This document shows positions 1 through 9,100 of a DNA stretch of 64,000 bases, piece after piece (positions within the stretch are counted from its first letter, which is position 1; every line of letters begins with the position of its first letter). A model generated the notes under the pieces. That model worked only from the letters and a program-made list of their open reading frames with translations, made no database searches and was not told where the DNA came from. The position numbers and the translations under genes are program-made. This DNA is from Saprospiraceae bacterium (lineage in GTDB: Bacteria; Bacteroidota; Bacteroidia; Chitinophagales; Saprospiraceae): contig JADLHA010000006.1 of the NCBI GenBank assembly GCA_020848995.1, positions 1 through 64,000 on the forward strand, in the 5' to 3' direction.

Positions 1-320
1 GCTCTCGAGTACAAACCCTCTTTTTTGCGCAAGCAAAAGAGAGGGTGGCACGCAGTGCCGGGTGAGTCCCAACATCATTGCGCAAGCAAAAGCCAACAGC
101 TCTCGAGTACAAACCCTCTTTTTTGCGTCAGCAAAAGAGAGGGTGGCACGCAGTGCCGGGTGAGTCCCCACATCATTGCGCAAGCAAAAGCCAACAGCTC
201 TCGAGTACAAACCCTCTTTTTTGCGCAAGCAAAAGAGAGGGTGGCACGCAGTGCCGGGTGAGTCCCAACATCATTGCGCAAGCAAAAGAGAGGGTGGCAC
301 GCAGTGCCGGGTGAGTCCCA
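1..320. repeat. 98-bp tandem repeat with paired hairpins (3 copies plus a partial)
   Basis: Units start at 1, 99 and 197, and a partial unit covers about 280-320. Each full unit holds a 14-bp hairpin (15-46 in unit 1, arms ACCCTCTTTTTTGC and GCAAAAGAGAGGGT with one T-G pair, loop GCAA). A small second hairpin follows (47-59, GGCAC-GCA-GTGCC). Unit 2 has loop GTCA. The last partial unit lacks the left arm of the large hairpin. The word TTGCGCAAGCAAAAG occurs twice per unit, so slippage between the two explains the truncation. The left end is cut by the window edge. ORFs crossing this block are by-products of the repetition. Confidence 0.9.
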
Positions 321-401
321 CAGATGTCCCAACCTTTGACGAGCGCACCAAAACCGCAAAGACCAAACCACGCCATCCCCCCACCATCCATGATCCCTAC
401 C

Positions 402-713
402 TCAGTATTCCTCATCGAGAATGATATTTCGTGGATTGGCTTTGCGGCTGGCTGCCTTTTGCTTTTCGCGCATGAGGATTTCTCGGCTGATGGCTTCGGG
501 GATGTCTTTAGGAAATTCCGTGCGCAGAATGCTCGAAAGGCTTGCTTCGCTGATGTCGAGCCGGTAGAGGTGGCTGAACAGCAATCCCGGGTCGGAATCG
601 AGCAGTTCTGCCACGCGGGTCTTTACGGCTTCGAGCCAGGCGCGCTCATGCGCATCGGAATCGTCATGCGATTCATTGAATTCCGGCAGGATCAGGTCTG
701 CGCCCATCATCAT
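402..713 (-). CDS. Conserved-looking small hypothetical protein (103 aa)
   Basis: I do not recognise a family. The protein is acidic, soluble and has no signal peptide or membrane segment. The middle (about residues 20-70) reads as amphipathic helices and the C-terminus is charged. Three ATG codons in a row (713, 710, 707) make the exact start uncertain. A TAACTTTG box at 752-759 sits about 38 nt upstream on the same strand and supports a real, separately transcribed gene. It lies between the hairpin repeat block and the M15 peptidase gene, both on its own strand or unstranded, with no clear operon partner. The function is unknown. Confidence 0.6.
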   Translation of the reverse strand: MMMGADLILPEFNESHDDSDAHERAWLEAVKTRVAELLDSDPGLLFSHLYRLDISEASLSSILRTEFPKDIPEAISREILMREKQKAASRKANPRNIILDEEY

Positions 714-751
714 TTGGTGCTTTTGGAGAATCTTGCATGGAGGTCTTGCCG

Positions 752-759
752 CAAAGTTA
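752..759 (-). promoter_or_regulatory. Bacteroidota -7 box (TAACTTTG)
   Basis: Exact match to TAnnTTTG on the minus strand, about 38 nt before the 103-aa hypothetical gene. No convincing -33 TTTG was found. Confidence 0.5.
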
Positions 760-811
760 GCATTTGGAACAACGGGAAAGCCCGTTTAATGACTTCTGCC
801 TCCAGATGACT

Positions 812-1543
812 TTAGGGCAAGGGTGAATTTTCATTACCGGGAGCATCTTGTCCTGCCAGTCCGCTGCAGTGATTCACGCAACGCAAATATTCAAAAAGGT
901 CGATGCGGCTGAGGGCGCGGTATCCTTTGAACCGGTATTTGAGTCGATGTTCGAATTGCTTGAGCTGAGCCGACCAGATCGGATACGAGAGCGGTTCGTA
1001 AGACCAATGCCATTTCTCTTCGTTGAATCCACCCGGTCGCTGGGCGCTGAAAGCGGTATAGGTCTGACAAAATCCAAACGCTCCGGCCCGGCGATTCAGC
1101 CAGTCGTAAACGCGTTTGCCCTCTGCTGTATCAAAATAGTCCGGCTCCACCGAGTTGATGTCAATATCGGTGCCCCAGTGGTGGCGTGAATAGCCCGGGG
1201 GCGCCGTGTATTCCATGATGATACAGGCTTTGTCATGGGTACTCCCCTTGAAATTTTTCAGATTTTTACTTCCCGCATTTTCCCTGCCCGTCCATTTGTC
1301 TTCCCAAATTTCACGCTGGCGATCAAAACTCCGGAATGCCGAAACGATGAACAGGTGAACAGAATCCTCTCCCGCTGCCCGCTTCATGCGCAGGAACGCC
1401 TCGTGCACCTCTCGCTGAAGGTAAAGTTTCTGCGCGCCCCAGTCTGCAATGAATTCTACAAACTGCGTCATAGACCTGGGGTCGAATCTCCCGCTGATCA
1501 GCGATGAGTTTATGCCGCCAATCGTTCGTCTTTCTTCAGTCAT
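812..1543 (-). CDS. M15-family D-alanyl-D-alanine carboxypeptidase (VanY-like)
   Basis: Predicted zinc peptidase that trims the stem peptide of peptidoglycan. The M15 signature is complete: S119, H121 and D128 in the SRHHWGTDIDIN block, and H179 in a WHW triplet. The family's SAFRSF block lies at 68-73. The length (243 aa) is normal. No signal peptide is visible at the N-terminus (MTEERRTIGG), which is unusual for an enzyme acting on the wall; export by another route, or a start upstream of the current ATG, cannot be excluded. It stands alone: the neighbours are an unrelated small ORF and an SRPBCC gene. The assignment rests on the metal-ligand motifs. Confidence 0.88.
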   Translation of the reverse strand: MTEERRTIGGINSSLISGRFDPRSMTQFVEFIADWGAQKLYLQREVHEAFLRMKRAAGEDSVHLFIVSAFRSFDRQREIWEDKWTGRENAGSKNLKNFKGSTHDKACIIMEYTAPPGYSRHHWGTDIDINSVEPDYFDTAEGKRVYDWLNRRAGAFGFCQTYTAFSAQRPGGFNEEKWHWSYEPLSYPIWSAQLKQFEHRLKYRFKGYRALSRIDLFEYLRCVNHCSGLAGQDAPGNENSPLP

Positions 1544-1603
1544 GGAGCATTATTTTCTGACGGCAGCAGGCCCCATCAGGATATGTCGAATTGATTATTA
1601 ACG

Positions 1604-1622
1604 ATCGTTCGCACATACGAAC
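1604..1622 (-). terminator. Small inverted repeat between peptidase and SRPBCC genes
   Basis: A perfect 6-bp dyad (CGTTCG-TATGTG-CGAACG) sits just past the SRPBCC stop codon. No T-run follows, so a terminator role is only possible. Confidence 0.25.
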
Positions 1623-1624
1623 GT

Positions 1625-2734
1625 TTATTGAATTAGCTTTTTCAGGTTCTCTCTCCGCTCGGCCTCTTCCATTTTGATGACGTCTTCAAGGCTGAATTTT
1701 CGCTCCACTGTTTTCGAATATCCACCCGTATTATCAAACAGATAATAAACGTTCGTTAGCCATTTAGATGTGTCGGGTTCCTGTGATGGTGAAGTGACGT
1801 ATTCCTCAATGACTGGAGCCCCCAGAACATAAGGAGAATCATCCATCAGGTAGGCCAGTTTGGTATGGGCGTGGCGCAGGGTGGCATAGCTGCCGTAGTG
1901 TTCGAGGTGCAAACATTCAGTTGGCTTGACGGTAAAGGACGTATAACCCCGGATATTCGGCATGGGCTTATCGACCGGCAGCGCGGCCATCAGAAAAACC
2001 CGGCCGACGCTGGCATCCCAGTCAAAGATCAGCCCGGCGGGAGGTCCGGAGGGGGTGATGCCGAGCGAGTCGAGGAAGCGGTAAACGCGGGGTAACTGTT
2101 TGGCATAGTACTGAGGCACGCGGTCGTTGATCACCGCATCCAGTATGCCGAAGTAATGCCTTTCCTGGTAGGGCTCCTTTTTAATGCCGAAATCGGTTTG
2201 TACGAGCTGTTCAATGTAGGCCTGGATCCCCTGGAGGTCCCTTCGGAGGATGCCGTTCCACCGGGCAGGGAGCCCCAGGTATAGTGCGCGTTGATAAAAG
2301 GGAATGGTTCCCGCCAATCGTGCATTGACCTTTAGAAAGAAAGCGCGGGTGCCTTCGGGAAGGATCTGCCAGTTGATTTTCATTTCCCCGGGCAGTACGT
2401 CCGTTTTCAAGCGGGCCGTAACCACGCTGTCGTGATAGGATTCCAGCAATTCCACGTATCCCGAACCCAAGGATTTGCTCTCAAAGCTGAAATTAGCGCC
2501 AACGTAATGTTGTCTGCCCCCCTTCACAAAATGGAAACTGGGGTCCTCTTTGCTCCAGCTATACCATTTGGGCCAGTCCTTAATGTCGTTGAGGGCAATA
2601 TAGGCCATTTTGTAAGGACCGGTTATCTTCACCTCGTCGGTAAACGAATACGCTGCAGGTCCGAAAAAACAGGCTAACAAATAAGCGGCCAGTGCCAGAG
2701 GAAGGATCAAAATTGCGATCTGCTTTTTGCTCAT
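1625..2734 (-). CDS. Membrane-anchored SRPBCC protein with GyrI-like C-terminal domain
   Basis: 369 aa from the ATG at 2734 (MSKKQIAIL). One N-terminal transmembrane helix (about residues 5-25) is followed by an SRPBCC/polyketide-cyclase-type ligand-binding fold (about 30-170). A second half resembles the GyrI/effector-binding domain found in small-molecule-binding regulators. The longer reading frame to 2794 adds 20 residues that contain no signal. A TAAATTTG box at 2740-2747 is only 5 nt before this ATG, which favours the shorter start. A paralogue with the same anchor and SRPBCC part, but no second domain, lies at 27333-27932. The ligand and role are unknown. Confidence 0.7.
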   Translation of the reverse strand: MSKKQIAILILPLALAAYLLACFFGPAAYSFTDEVKITGPYKMAYIALNDIKDWPKWYSWSKEDPSFHFVKGGRQHYVGANFSFESKSLGSGYVELLESYHDSVVTARLKTDVLPGEMKINWQILPEGTRAFFLKVNARLAGTIPFYQRALYLGLPARWNGILRRDLQGIQAYIEQLVQTDFGIKKEPYQERHYFGILDAVINDRVPQYYAKQLPRVYRFLDSLGITPSGPPAGLIFDWDASVGRVFLMAALPVDKPMPNIRGYTSFTVKPTECLHLEHYGSYATLRHAHTKLAYLMDDSPYVLGAPVIEEYVTSPSQEPDTSKWLTNVYYLFDNTGGYSKTVERKFSLEDVIKMEEAERRENLKKLIQ

Positions 2735-2739
2735 GGCGG

Positions 2740-2747
2740 CAAATTTA
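2740..2747 (-). promoter_or_regulatory. -7 box (TAAATTTG), near-leaderless SRPBCC gene
   Basis: Exact TAnnTTTG match on the minus strand, ending 5 nt before the ATG at 2734. It is part of a divergent promoter pair with 2782-2789. Confidence 0.55.
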
Positions 2748-2781
2748 CGCGTTTGAACCCTGCCCCGAACGGATTGTTCTT

Positions 2782-2789
2782 TAGCTTTG
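2782..2789 (+). promoter_or_regulatory. -7 box (TAGCTTTG) for the M28 peptidase
   Basis: Exact TAnnTTTG match, ending 4 nt before an ATG at 2794 and 25 nt before an alternative ATG at 2815. A TTTG at 2752-2755 is 26 nt upstream, slightly far for a -33 element. Confidence 0.5.
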
Positions 2790-2793
2790 ATCA

Positions 2794-4059
2794 ATGTTCA
2801 CAAATCAAAACCTCATGAGTTTACGCCCTTTCCGGTTCCTGATGCGTCCGCTTCTTCCAGCGTTCGCGGTCCTGTTAGTCCTGCCTTTCCTGGCGCCTGC
2901 CCAGGTAGCCGATCCCCTGATGCAGCTCCGCGTCGACGTGGTATACCTGGCATCCGACGATCTGGAAGGCCGTCAAACGGGGAGCCGCGGGGAACTGCTT
3001 GCCGCACACTACATTGCCCGGAGGATGGAGTCCTTAGGGCTTCGGGGCGCCTGGAACGGTGAATGGCTTCAGCCTTTTCCATATGCCGCCCATCCGCACG
3101 GCGGGCCAAAAGAACCCGGAACCGGGCACAATGTTGCGGGTCTGCTTGACCGCAAGGCAAAAATAACCCTGGTGATCGGGGCCCATTTCGACCACCTAGG
3201 ATTTGGAATGCACGGTTCTTTGCATGCCGCAGATACACCGGCCATCCACAACGGCGCCGACGACAATGCCAGTGGCGTTGCGGCCCTGTTGTGGCTAGCC
3301 CGCGAATTTTCGATTGTGCCAGACCTGGGTTTTAACGTGCTCTTTGTCGCCTTTTCGGGTGAAGAAATGGGGTTGCTGGGCTCGAAGGCGTTTTTGGAAA
3401 AAGCACCCGTACCCACAGAAAACATGCTGGCCATGATAAATATGGACATGGTAGGTCGTCTAAACGCAGAACGCTCCATCGCCATCAGCGGCACCGGCAC
3501 GGCCTCAGAGTGGAAAAACCTGCTGGACACCATCCGTCCCGACGGTTTTCATTTCAATTACAGCGAAAGTGGCATCGGCCCTTCCGATCATAGCTCCTTC
3601 TACCTAAAGAACATACCGGTCTTGCACTTTTTTACGGGACAACACCGCGACTATCACAAGCCCTCCGACGACAGTCCGCTGGTGAATTACGAAGGCATTC
3701 GCGAAGTAGGCAGTTGCATCCGCTCCCTGGTACTGGCTTTATCGGCGAAGCCCTCGCTGCAGTTTCAGAAAACGCGCGATGAAAACAAGCAACAGGCGGC
3801 TGCTTTCAAGGTCACCCTTGGGGTCATGCCCGACTACGTTTACACGGGTGAGGGCATGCGCATCGACGCCGTCATTGAGAACCGGCCGGCTCACAAAGCA
3901 GGACTGATGGACGGCGACATCGTCGTACGCATTGGCAGCTATGCGGTAAAAGACGTGTATGCCTACATGGAGGCGCTCAGCAAATTTGAAAAGGGCCAGA
4001 GTACTGAGATCGCGGTGCGCCGCAAAGACGAAGTCGTCGTAAAAACCGTTACGTTCTGA
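2794..4059 (+). CDS. Exported M28-family metallopeptidase with PDZ domain
   Basis: Predicted zinc aminopeptidase acting outside the cytoplasm. The N-terminus has a hydrophobic signal segment ending near FLAPAQ. The M28 metal ligands are all visible in order: GAHFDHLG, NGADDNASG, FSGEEMGLLGS, INMDMVGR and HRDYHKPSD. A PDZ-like domain occupies roughly the last 90 residues (GVMPDYVY to the end, including the AHKAGLMDGD loop). This M28-plus-PDZ layout is common in Bacteroidota. The start may be 2794 (421 aa) or 2815 (414 aa); the promoter box 4 nt before 2794 would make the longer form leaderless. A likely job is degrading peptides in the periplasm; the substrate is unknown. Confidence 0.88.
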   Translation: MFTNQNLMSLRPFRFLMRPLLPAFAVLLVLPFLAPAQVADPLMQLRVDVVYLASDDLEGRQTGSRGELLAAHYIARRMESLGLRGAWNGEWLQPFPYAAHPHGGPKEPGTGHNVAGLLDRKAKITLVIGAHFDHLGFGMHGSLHAADTPAIHNGADDNASGVAALLWLAREFSIVPDLGFNVLFVAFSGEEMGLLGSKAFLEKAPVPTENMLAMINMDMVGRLNAERSIAISGTGTASEWKNLLDTIRPDGFHFNYSESGIGPSDHSSFYLKNIPVLHFFTGQHRDYHKPSDDSPLVNYEGIREVGSCIRSLVLALSAKPSLQFQKTRDENKQQAAAFKVTLGVMPDYVYTGEGMRIDAVIENRPAHKAGLMDGDIVVRIGSYAVKDVYAYMEALSKFEKGQSTEIAVRRKDEVVVKTVTF

Positions 4060-4131
4060 TGGGATCGCTGCTTTCACAGCATCCTAAACGCTCCTGCATG
4101 GTCGCTGGCTACTCGTCCTCTGATTCAATTT

Positions 4132-4746
4132 ATGAACGGCGTTGAGATCCTTCGAAAGGATGCGCGCATGCGGCGGCTGGTCGACCATATTCCGCTTGAC
4201 AGCCTGCAATTGCCCGGGCAGCAATCCGATCTGCGCGAATACCTGGTGGGATCCATCGTGAGCCAGCAATTGTCAGTACACGTTGCCCGCATCATACACC
4301 GCCGTTTTCTCGATTTATACGGAGGGAGCTTTCCTGAAAATGGGCGCATACTCGAAACGGATGACGCAGAATTGCGAGGCATCGGACTGTCAACCCGCAA
4401 AGTGCAATACATCAAGGCATCTGCTGCCTTTTTCGAAGAGGAGTCGCCCACTTCAACATCCCTTGCAGCTATGGATGACGAGGCCTTTTGTGCATGGCTG
4501 ACCAGAATTCCCGGTGTGGGGCGCTGGACCGCGGAGATGGTGCTGATCTTTGGAATGTGCCGTCCCGACGTTTTTTCGCCGGGTGATTATGGAATTCAGA
4601 TTGCCATGAAAAATTTGTACCGGCTGGATGAAAGCGGTGCGGCACTGCGCGCCAAAATGGAGCGCATCGCCATGCGATGGAAACCGCACCGGTCACTGGC
4701 TTGTTTGTACCTCTGGGCCTGGAAAGACCAGGGACAAAAAAAATAG
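4132..4746 (+). CDS. DNA-3-methyladenine glycosylase (AlkA-type, HhH-GPD)
   Basis: Base-excision repair enzyme that removes alkylated purines. 204 aa, the short catalytic form without the AlkA N-terminal domain. The helix-hairpin-helix block is at 127-140 (PGVGRWTAEM). The catalytic aspartate follows in DVFSPGDYGI (D152), matching the AlkA arrangement. An SQQLSV block near 44-49 matches the family's conserved SIxxQQ element. It sits 72 nt after the M28 gene on the same strand with no clear functional link. The start ATG is the first in frame; no promoter box was found. Confidence is high for the family and moderate for the precise base specificity. Confidence 0.88.
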   Translation: MNGVEILRKDARMRRLVDHIPLDSLQLPGQQSDLREYLVGSIVSQQLSVHVARIIHRRFLDLYGGSFPENGRILETDDAELRGIGLSTRKVQYIKASAAFFEEESPTSTSLAAMDDEAFCAWLTRIPGVGRWTAEMVLIFGMCRPDVFSPGDYGIQIAMKNLYRLDESGAALRAKMERIAMRWKPHRSLACLYLWAWKDQGQKK

Positions 4747-4956
4747 AATGGCCAGATCGGACGCTGAGTGACTCCAGCAGAGGCTCCTCAACCGGTTGAA
4801 GGCACCGCCCCATTTCGAATGCGCTACCAGCCAATCACCAAACCATTTCCCGATAAAAGCCCATCCCAACAATCCAAAAGCGGTTGTTCCACGCAATCTG
4901 AATTCCAATCCAACAAGCAAACAGACAAGCCATTTATTGCGGTTAAGTGAAGCCAT
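4693..4956 (-). CDS. Possible small hydrophobic protein (87 aa), doubtful
   Basis: An ORF antisense to the last 54 bp of the glycosylase gene. The first 50 residues have two hydrophobic stretches with many Trp and Gly residues; the rest is antisense to the glycosylase end and looks like chance. No promoter box or homologous motif was recognised. It is recorded because the 624 bp between the glycosylase and the next gene otherwise hold no coding signal. Confidence 0.2.
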   Translation of the reverse strand: MASLNRNKWLVCLLVGLEFRLRGTTAFGLLGWAFIGKWFGDWLVAHSKWGGAFNRLRSLCWSHSASDLAILFFLSLVFPGPEVQTSQ

Positions 4957-5370
4957 GGATTACAGGGGATCATCCCATTCACGGGCAACACCTTGAATGC
5001 ACTGTCCCCCGAGGTAAACTTGCACAGGTCTTAGTCCTGAAAATCCCCTGAACAAAAAACGGCTCCTTCCCGGATAGGGCACTTTTGGCGAGCAACCGAT
5101 AGAGGTGTTTTTCTCCTCCCGTGTGGGTCCCGATCCTGAAGAACGGAGAATACCAGAGGGCCGGATGGCAACGCCTCTGCGCTTATAAACACTTTATTAT
5201 CTTTGCTATGGACTCTGGTGGTTTGCCTTATAAAGCGGCGATCGCGATTTTATGGTGTGCGGATTGCCATTTTTAAAGTGCACGCCGCTCTTCGGCAACA
5301 AAGCTGAGTCTCCAAATTTGATTTGTGCGACGTAAACGCGTAACATCTCCATTGCCATCCATTTCAGATC
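4957..5370. other. Gene-poor interval with one hairpin
   Basis: 414 bp with no convincing gene. The only structure seen is a hairpin at 5154-5179: CAGAGG and CCTCTG arms, with an inner GCC-GGAT-GGC stem. It recalls the tip of SRP RNA, but the GGAA loop and flanking helix are absent. A promoter box follows at 5198. A 22-codon ORF beginning at 5208 could be a leader peptide but has no support. Confidence 0.4.
5198..5205 (+). promoter_or_regulatory. -7 box (TATCTTTG)
   Basis: Exact TAnnTTTG match. It would give the 163-aa gene at 5371 a leader of about 160 nt. Confidence 0.35.
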
Positions 5371-5862
5371 ATGATCACCACTGAACAACTCGACGCCTGC
5401 GTGGAACATTTTCACGCGCATCCCGACTCTTTTGAAAAACAGATGACGCAACTGCAGACCGTGCAGCCGGACCTGGCAGCAATCCTGCTCAACACCAACG
5501 CCGAGTTGCTCAGCGACGAAGAGCTCGACTACCTGCTTTTCCTGTTTCTCATTCTTCTTTCGAGTTACGAGCGTCAGGGCCCGCTGCCGGTCTTTACAGC
5601 CGAAGAGGTGATCACGTCGGAGGAGGCCAGCTGGAAGGTCATCAACGATCACAACGACTACGACCAGGCCGTTGAAAAGTTTTACAGGCAACTGAAAAAC
5701 CAGGATGTCGTGGAATACATCGATCTGGCGATAGCTCCCGATGAGGAGTCGGAAATTGCGATCAGCGATCCCGGGCGGCTGGTCCTGCTGACCGTACTCA
5801 GCGCCCTGGCACGTCTGCTGGAAGATGCCAGAAGTCATGGAGTGCCGCCTTCCGCCACCTGA
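5371..5862 (+). CDS. Hypothetical acidic helical protein (163 aa)
   Basis: No family was recognised. It is strongly acidic, with a Leu-rich helix around 50-65 (ELDYLLFLFLILL) that could be a buried helix or a short membrane segment. The remainder looks globular and helical, with no Cys motif and no signal peptide. The reverse strand is open over the same region (5206-5838), but the forward frame has the more protein-like composition. It ends 166 bp before the tracrRNA terminator and is not part of the CRISPR operon by position or strand of the RNA. The function is unknown. Confidence 0.5.
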   Translation: MITTEQLDACVEHFHAHPDSFEKQMTQLQTVQPDLAAILLNTNAELLSDEELDYLLFLFLILLSSYERQGPLPVFTAEEVITSEEASWKVINDHNDYDQAVEKFYRQLKNQDVVEYIDLAIAPDEESEIAISDPGRLVLLTVLSALARLLEDARSHGVPPSAT

Positions 5863-6027
5863 AATATTGGCAGCCCCTTATCCGGATGTTTGGCGTTCAG
5901 ACAACACAAACGTTCGTTCGCATTAATCATTTGCCTTATCCGTAAACAATTCACAGGCAGTTGGTAAGTGCTTGTGCCATCGCGGATTTACCCATAAGCG
6001 TAACGTAGCCCGGGCTGACCCTAAGGT

Positions 6028-6103
6028 AAAAAAAAAGCCCCTACCGAAGTGGGGCAAGGCTAAAAGCCTGCAGAATAATTCTTTATTCTGAATTGCTTTC
6101 AAT
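6028..6103 (-). ncRNA. tracrRNA of the type II-C system
   Basis: Read on the minus strand, it opens with an anti-repeat (6085-6103, ATTGAAAGCAATTCAGAAT). This pairs with all of the first 19 nt of the crRNA-sense repeat (GTTTTGAATTGCTTTCAAT), with two G-U pairs. The tail has a short AGAA-TTA-TTCT stem and an AGGCT-TTT-AGCCT hairpin. It ends in a terminator: GCCCCAC, a UUCG loop, GT, one bulged A, GGGGC, then nine Ts (6036 down to 6028). The RNA is about 75 nt and divergent from cas9, whose ATG is 38 nt beyond its 5' end. Its role is to pair with crRNA and load Cas9. The exact 5' end is inferred from the promoter. Confidence 0.88.
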
Positions 6104-6104
6104 G

Positions 6105-6135
6105 CAAAAATAGTAATTTGCGTTCAGATAACCAA
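6105..6135 (-). promoter_or_regulatory. tracrRNA promoter (TTG-N20-TATTTTTG)
   Basis: A -7 box TATTTTTG at 6105-6112 and a TTG at 6133-6135, 20 nt apart, match the Bacteroidota -33/-7 pattern. Transcription would begin at or a few nt inside the anti-repeat. Confidence 0.65.
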
Positions 6136-6141
6136 TAGAAT

Positions 6142-9100
6142 ATGAAAAAAATTCTAGGAATTGACCTCGGAACAAATTCTCTGGGATGGGCATTGGTAGC
6201 AACTGAAAATGCCATCGTCGATGGCGGTGTCATCATTTTTCCCAGGGGCAACAACGTCGACGCTAAAAACGGTAAGGAAAGTTCGTTCTCGCAACAACGG
6301 ACGGTTTACCGCGGAGCCAGGCGACGCCTATATAGACGGAAACTGCGCAGACGCAGACTGCTCGATATGGCGGCCAGGTACTTTCATCTCACCGAAAAAG
6401 CCATTTTCAACGACAGCAGTCCCCTGACACTGTACCAACTTCGAGCCGAATCACTCCATCGCAATCTGAGTGCCGGCGAATTGTTCCGCGTATGCCTGTA
6501 TTTTGCCAAGAAGCGCGGCTTTCTAAGCAACCGAAAAGAAGCCATGCGGGAATCCACAAAAGAGCAGGGAGTCGTAAAAAAAGGGATCAGCGATCTCGAG
6601 AAAAAACTGAACGAAGCTGGTGCTCCCACTCTTGGAGCATATTACTACCAGTTAATATGCGATCACTACGCAGGCAAGCGACTCGACGAACGCATTTTGG
6701 AACGGTGGACAAGTCGCCAGATGTACAAAGATGAACTTGCGGCAATCCTCGAGGCACAAAGCCGGCTGGGAAATCCCTTACTCAACCCCAAACTTGCCGC
6801 AGAATTGCAGAAACAGGTATTTTATCAACGACCGTTGAAATCGGCCAAAAACCTGGTGGCCCGTTGCCGGTTTGAACCATCCAAACGGTGCATGCCCAGA
6901 AGTCATCCGGTCTTTCAGGAATTTCGCTCCTGGCAAATTGCAACAAACCTGACCTGGACCAACCCCGATACGGCTGAATTTGGAACGCTGTCTCCGCCAC
7001 AAAAACAAAAATTAGTCGATTTCCTGCACACAGAAACAAAGCCTACGGAAGCCAAAGTAAAAAGTCTGCTCGGACTTTCCAAAAGGGTTTTGTTCAATGA
7101 TGTCGAGTTGAAATGCGCCTCGACAATTTGCCAGTTGAACGCCCTGTTTGAGAAGTACGGTGTACCCAAACCCGGTGTGGACGCCCTCAATTCGATCTAC
7201 CACAGTTTGTTGTACACGGCCGATGATGCATTTTTAAAAATGCAGACATACCTGAAAGACAAGTTTGATATACCCAATGAACTTTCAGCAGCGCTGTGGG
7301 AGATCAAACTGGAGCAGGACTACGCAAACATCAGCCACAAAGCAGCGCATAAGATACTGCCCTGGATGCGAAAGGGCATGCGCTACGACGAGGCGTGTGT
7401 ACAGGCAGGATACCATCATAGCCATGAAATTAAATTCCGGGATTTGCCGGAAGTCCGGCTCATGAAGACCAACGAACTCAGAAATCCCGTTGTGCAAAAA
7501 GCCGTGTCCGCCTGCATCCGCCTGGTCAATCAGGTCATCCGTACCTATGGTAAGCCCGATGAGGTCCGCATCGAGCTTGCCCGGGAACTTAAGAAACCAA
7601 AAAAGGTCCGAGAGCGCATCCGTTCGGAACAATTTCAAAAGCAGAAAAAAAGGGAATTGTACCAGGATGTCTTACTAAACAACCATTATAGCAGGGTTCA
7701 GGCGATGTCGGACTCCCTGCTAAAAAAGTACGAACTATGGCTTGAACTGGGATGTGAATCGGATGACTGGCGCGACTTTGATGCTTTCACCAGAGAAGTC
7801 TCGAGGTTTGACCTTGAAAAGTACCGTCTCTGGCTGGAGGCTGACCGCATCTCGCCGTACACAGGGAAGGTCATTTCACTTTCCACGTTGATGAGCCCTG
7901 AAATAGAAATTGAGCACATCCTGCCATTCAGCAGGTCGCTGGACAATGGTTTTATGAACAAAACGCTCAGCGAGCGGTCCTTTAATGCGGCAAAAGGAAA
8001 TCTAACCCCGCTGGAATACTATTCCGGAAGACCTCATGAAGAATTAGAGCAATTCAGAAAGCGCATCGCCACCTTTTCAAATCCCGCCAAGCGATCCGTA
8101 TTTTTAAAAGAATCCCTTCCCGAAGATTTTGCCAATAGCCAGCTCTCTGATACGGCCTATATTGCGACTCAGGCCATTGGGCGCATTTCTGAATGCATTC
8201 AAAAAGTGTACGCGACAAAGGGCGGGGTCACGCACATCATCCGCAAAAGCCTCGGTCTGAATTCCATACTCCATTATGATGGCAACGCCGAGCTCATTTC
8301 GGAAATGAAGAACCGGGGAGACCACCGCCACCACTTCATCGACGCGGTAGTGATTGCCACGACGAGTACTTCCATGATACAGCAAATTTCGAGGGCCAAC
8401 GAACGCGGTGACGGCAGTCTTGACGCAGAATTGCGCGCACCCTGGAGCTCCTTTCGTTCGGACGTGGAGGATAAGGCAAACAGCCTGCTCATCGTTCACC
8501 GGTTTCCCAAAAAGTTGACCAAGACCAGCATCAACCGCTATAAGCACGACAAACGCACGTCGATCAAACCACAATTGCAACGGGTACCCCGTGGATCGAT
8601 GCACGAGGATACGCTGTATGGAAAGATCGTCAACCCCTACACGGGAAATCAGAATTACGTCGTCAGGAAACCACTCTCCGGGTTGGATGAAAAAAATATT
8701 GAAAAAATTGTTGACGGAGGCATCCGGAACATGCTAAAGTCCGAAATCGAGCGACAGGGCAGTTGGGCAAAGGTCGTCAAGGAACCGGTCTTCTTCAACG
8801 GCAAACCCCTGCGAAGGGTGCGCTGGATCAATTCCTCAAACGAACTCCCCCTGCTGCGTGAGGAGACCCAAACATTCATCGAACCGGGGAACAACTACAT
8901 TCTGGTCATTTACCAGGATGACAAAGGCAAAAGAGATTATCTGAGCATCACCTTTTTTGACGCACTGCGGAACCGGCAAGCCATCGGCAGCATTTATCCC
9001 GCGGAACACCATGGCAAAAAGCTGTTATACAGCCTAACCCATTACGACAAGTTCATTTTGTACAAGGACCACCCGGAAGAGATCGACTGGAACAATCCGC

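Noticed and set aside
25..424. Several 78-98 aa ORFs in the first 400 bp
   Set aside because: They follow the 98-bp repeat unit and differ only by frame.
324..809. 161-codon plus-strand ORF at the left edge
   Set aside because: It is antisense to the 103-aa gene and runs out of the repeat block; no start or family signal.
5154..5179. Hairpin resembling the SRP RNA tip
   Set aside because: The loop is GGAT rather than GGAA and no longer helix flanks it.
5206..5838. 210-codon minus-strand ORF opposite the 163-aa gene
   Set aside because: It has a shadow-like composition (many His, Gln, Val); the forward frame has a better start.
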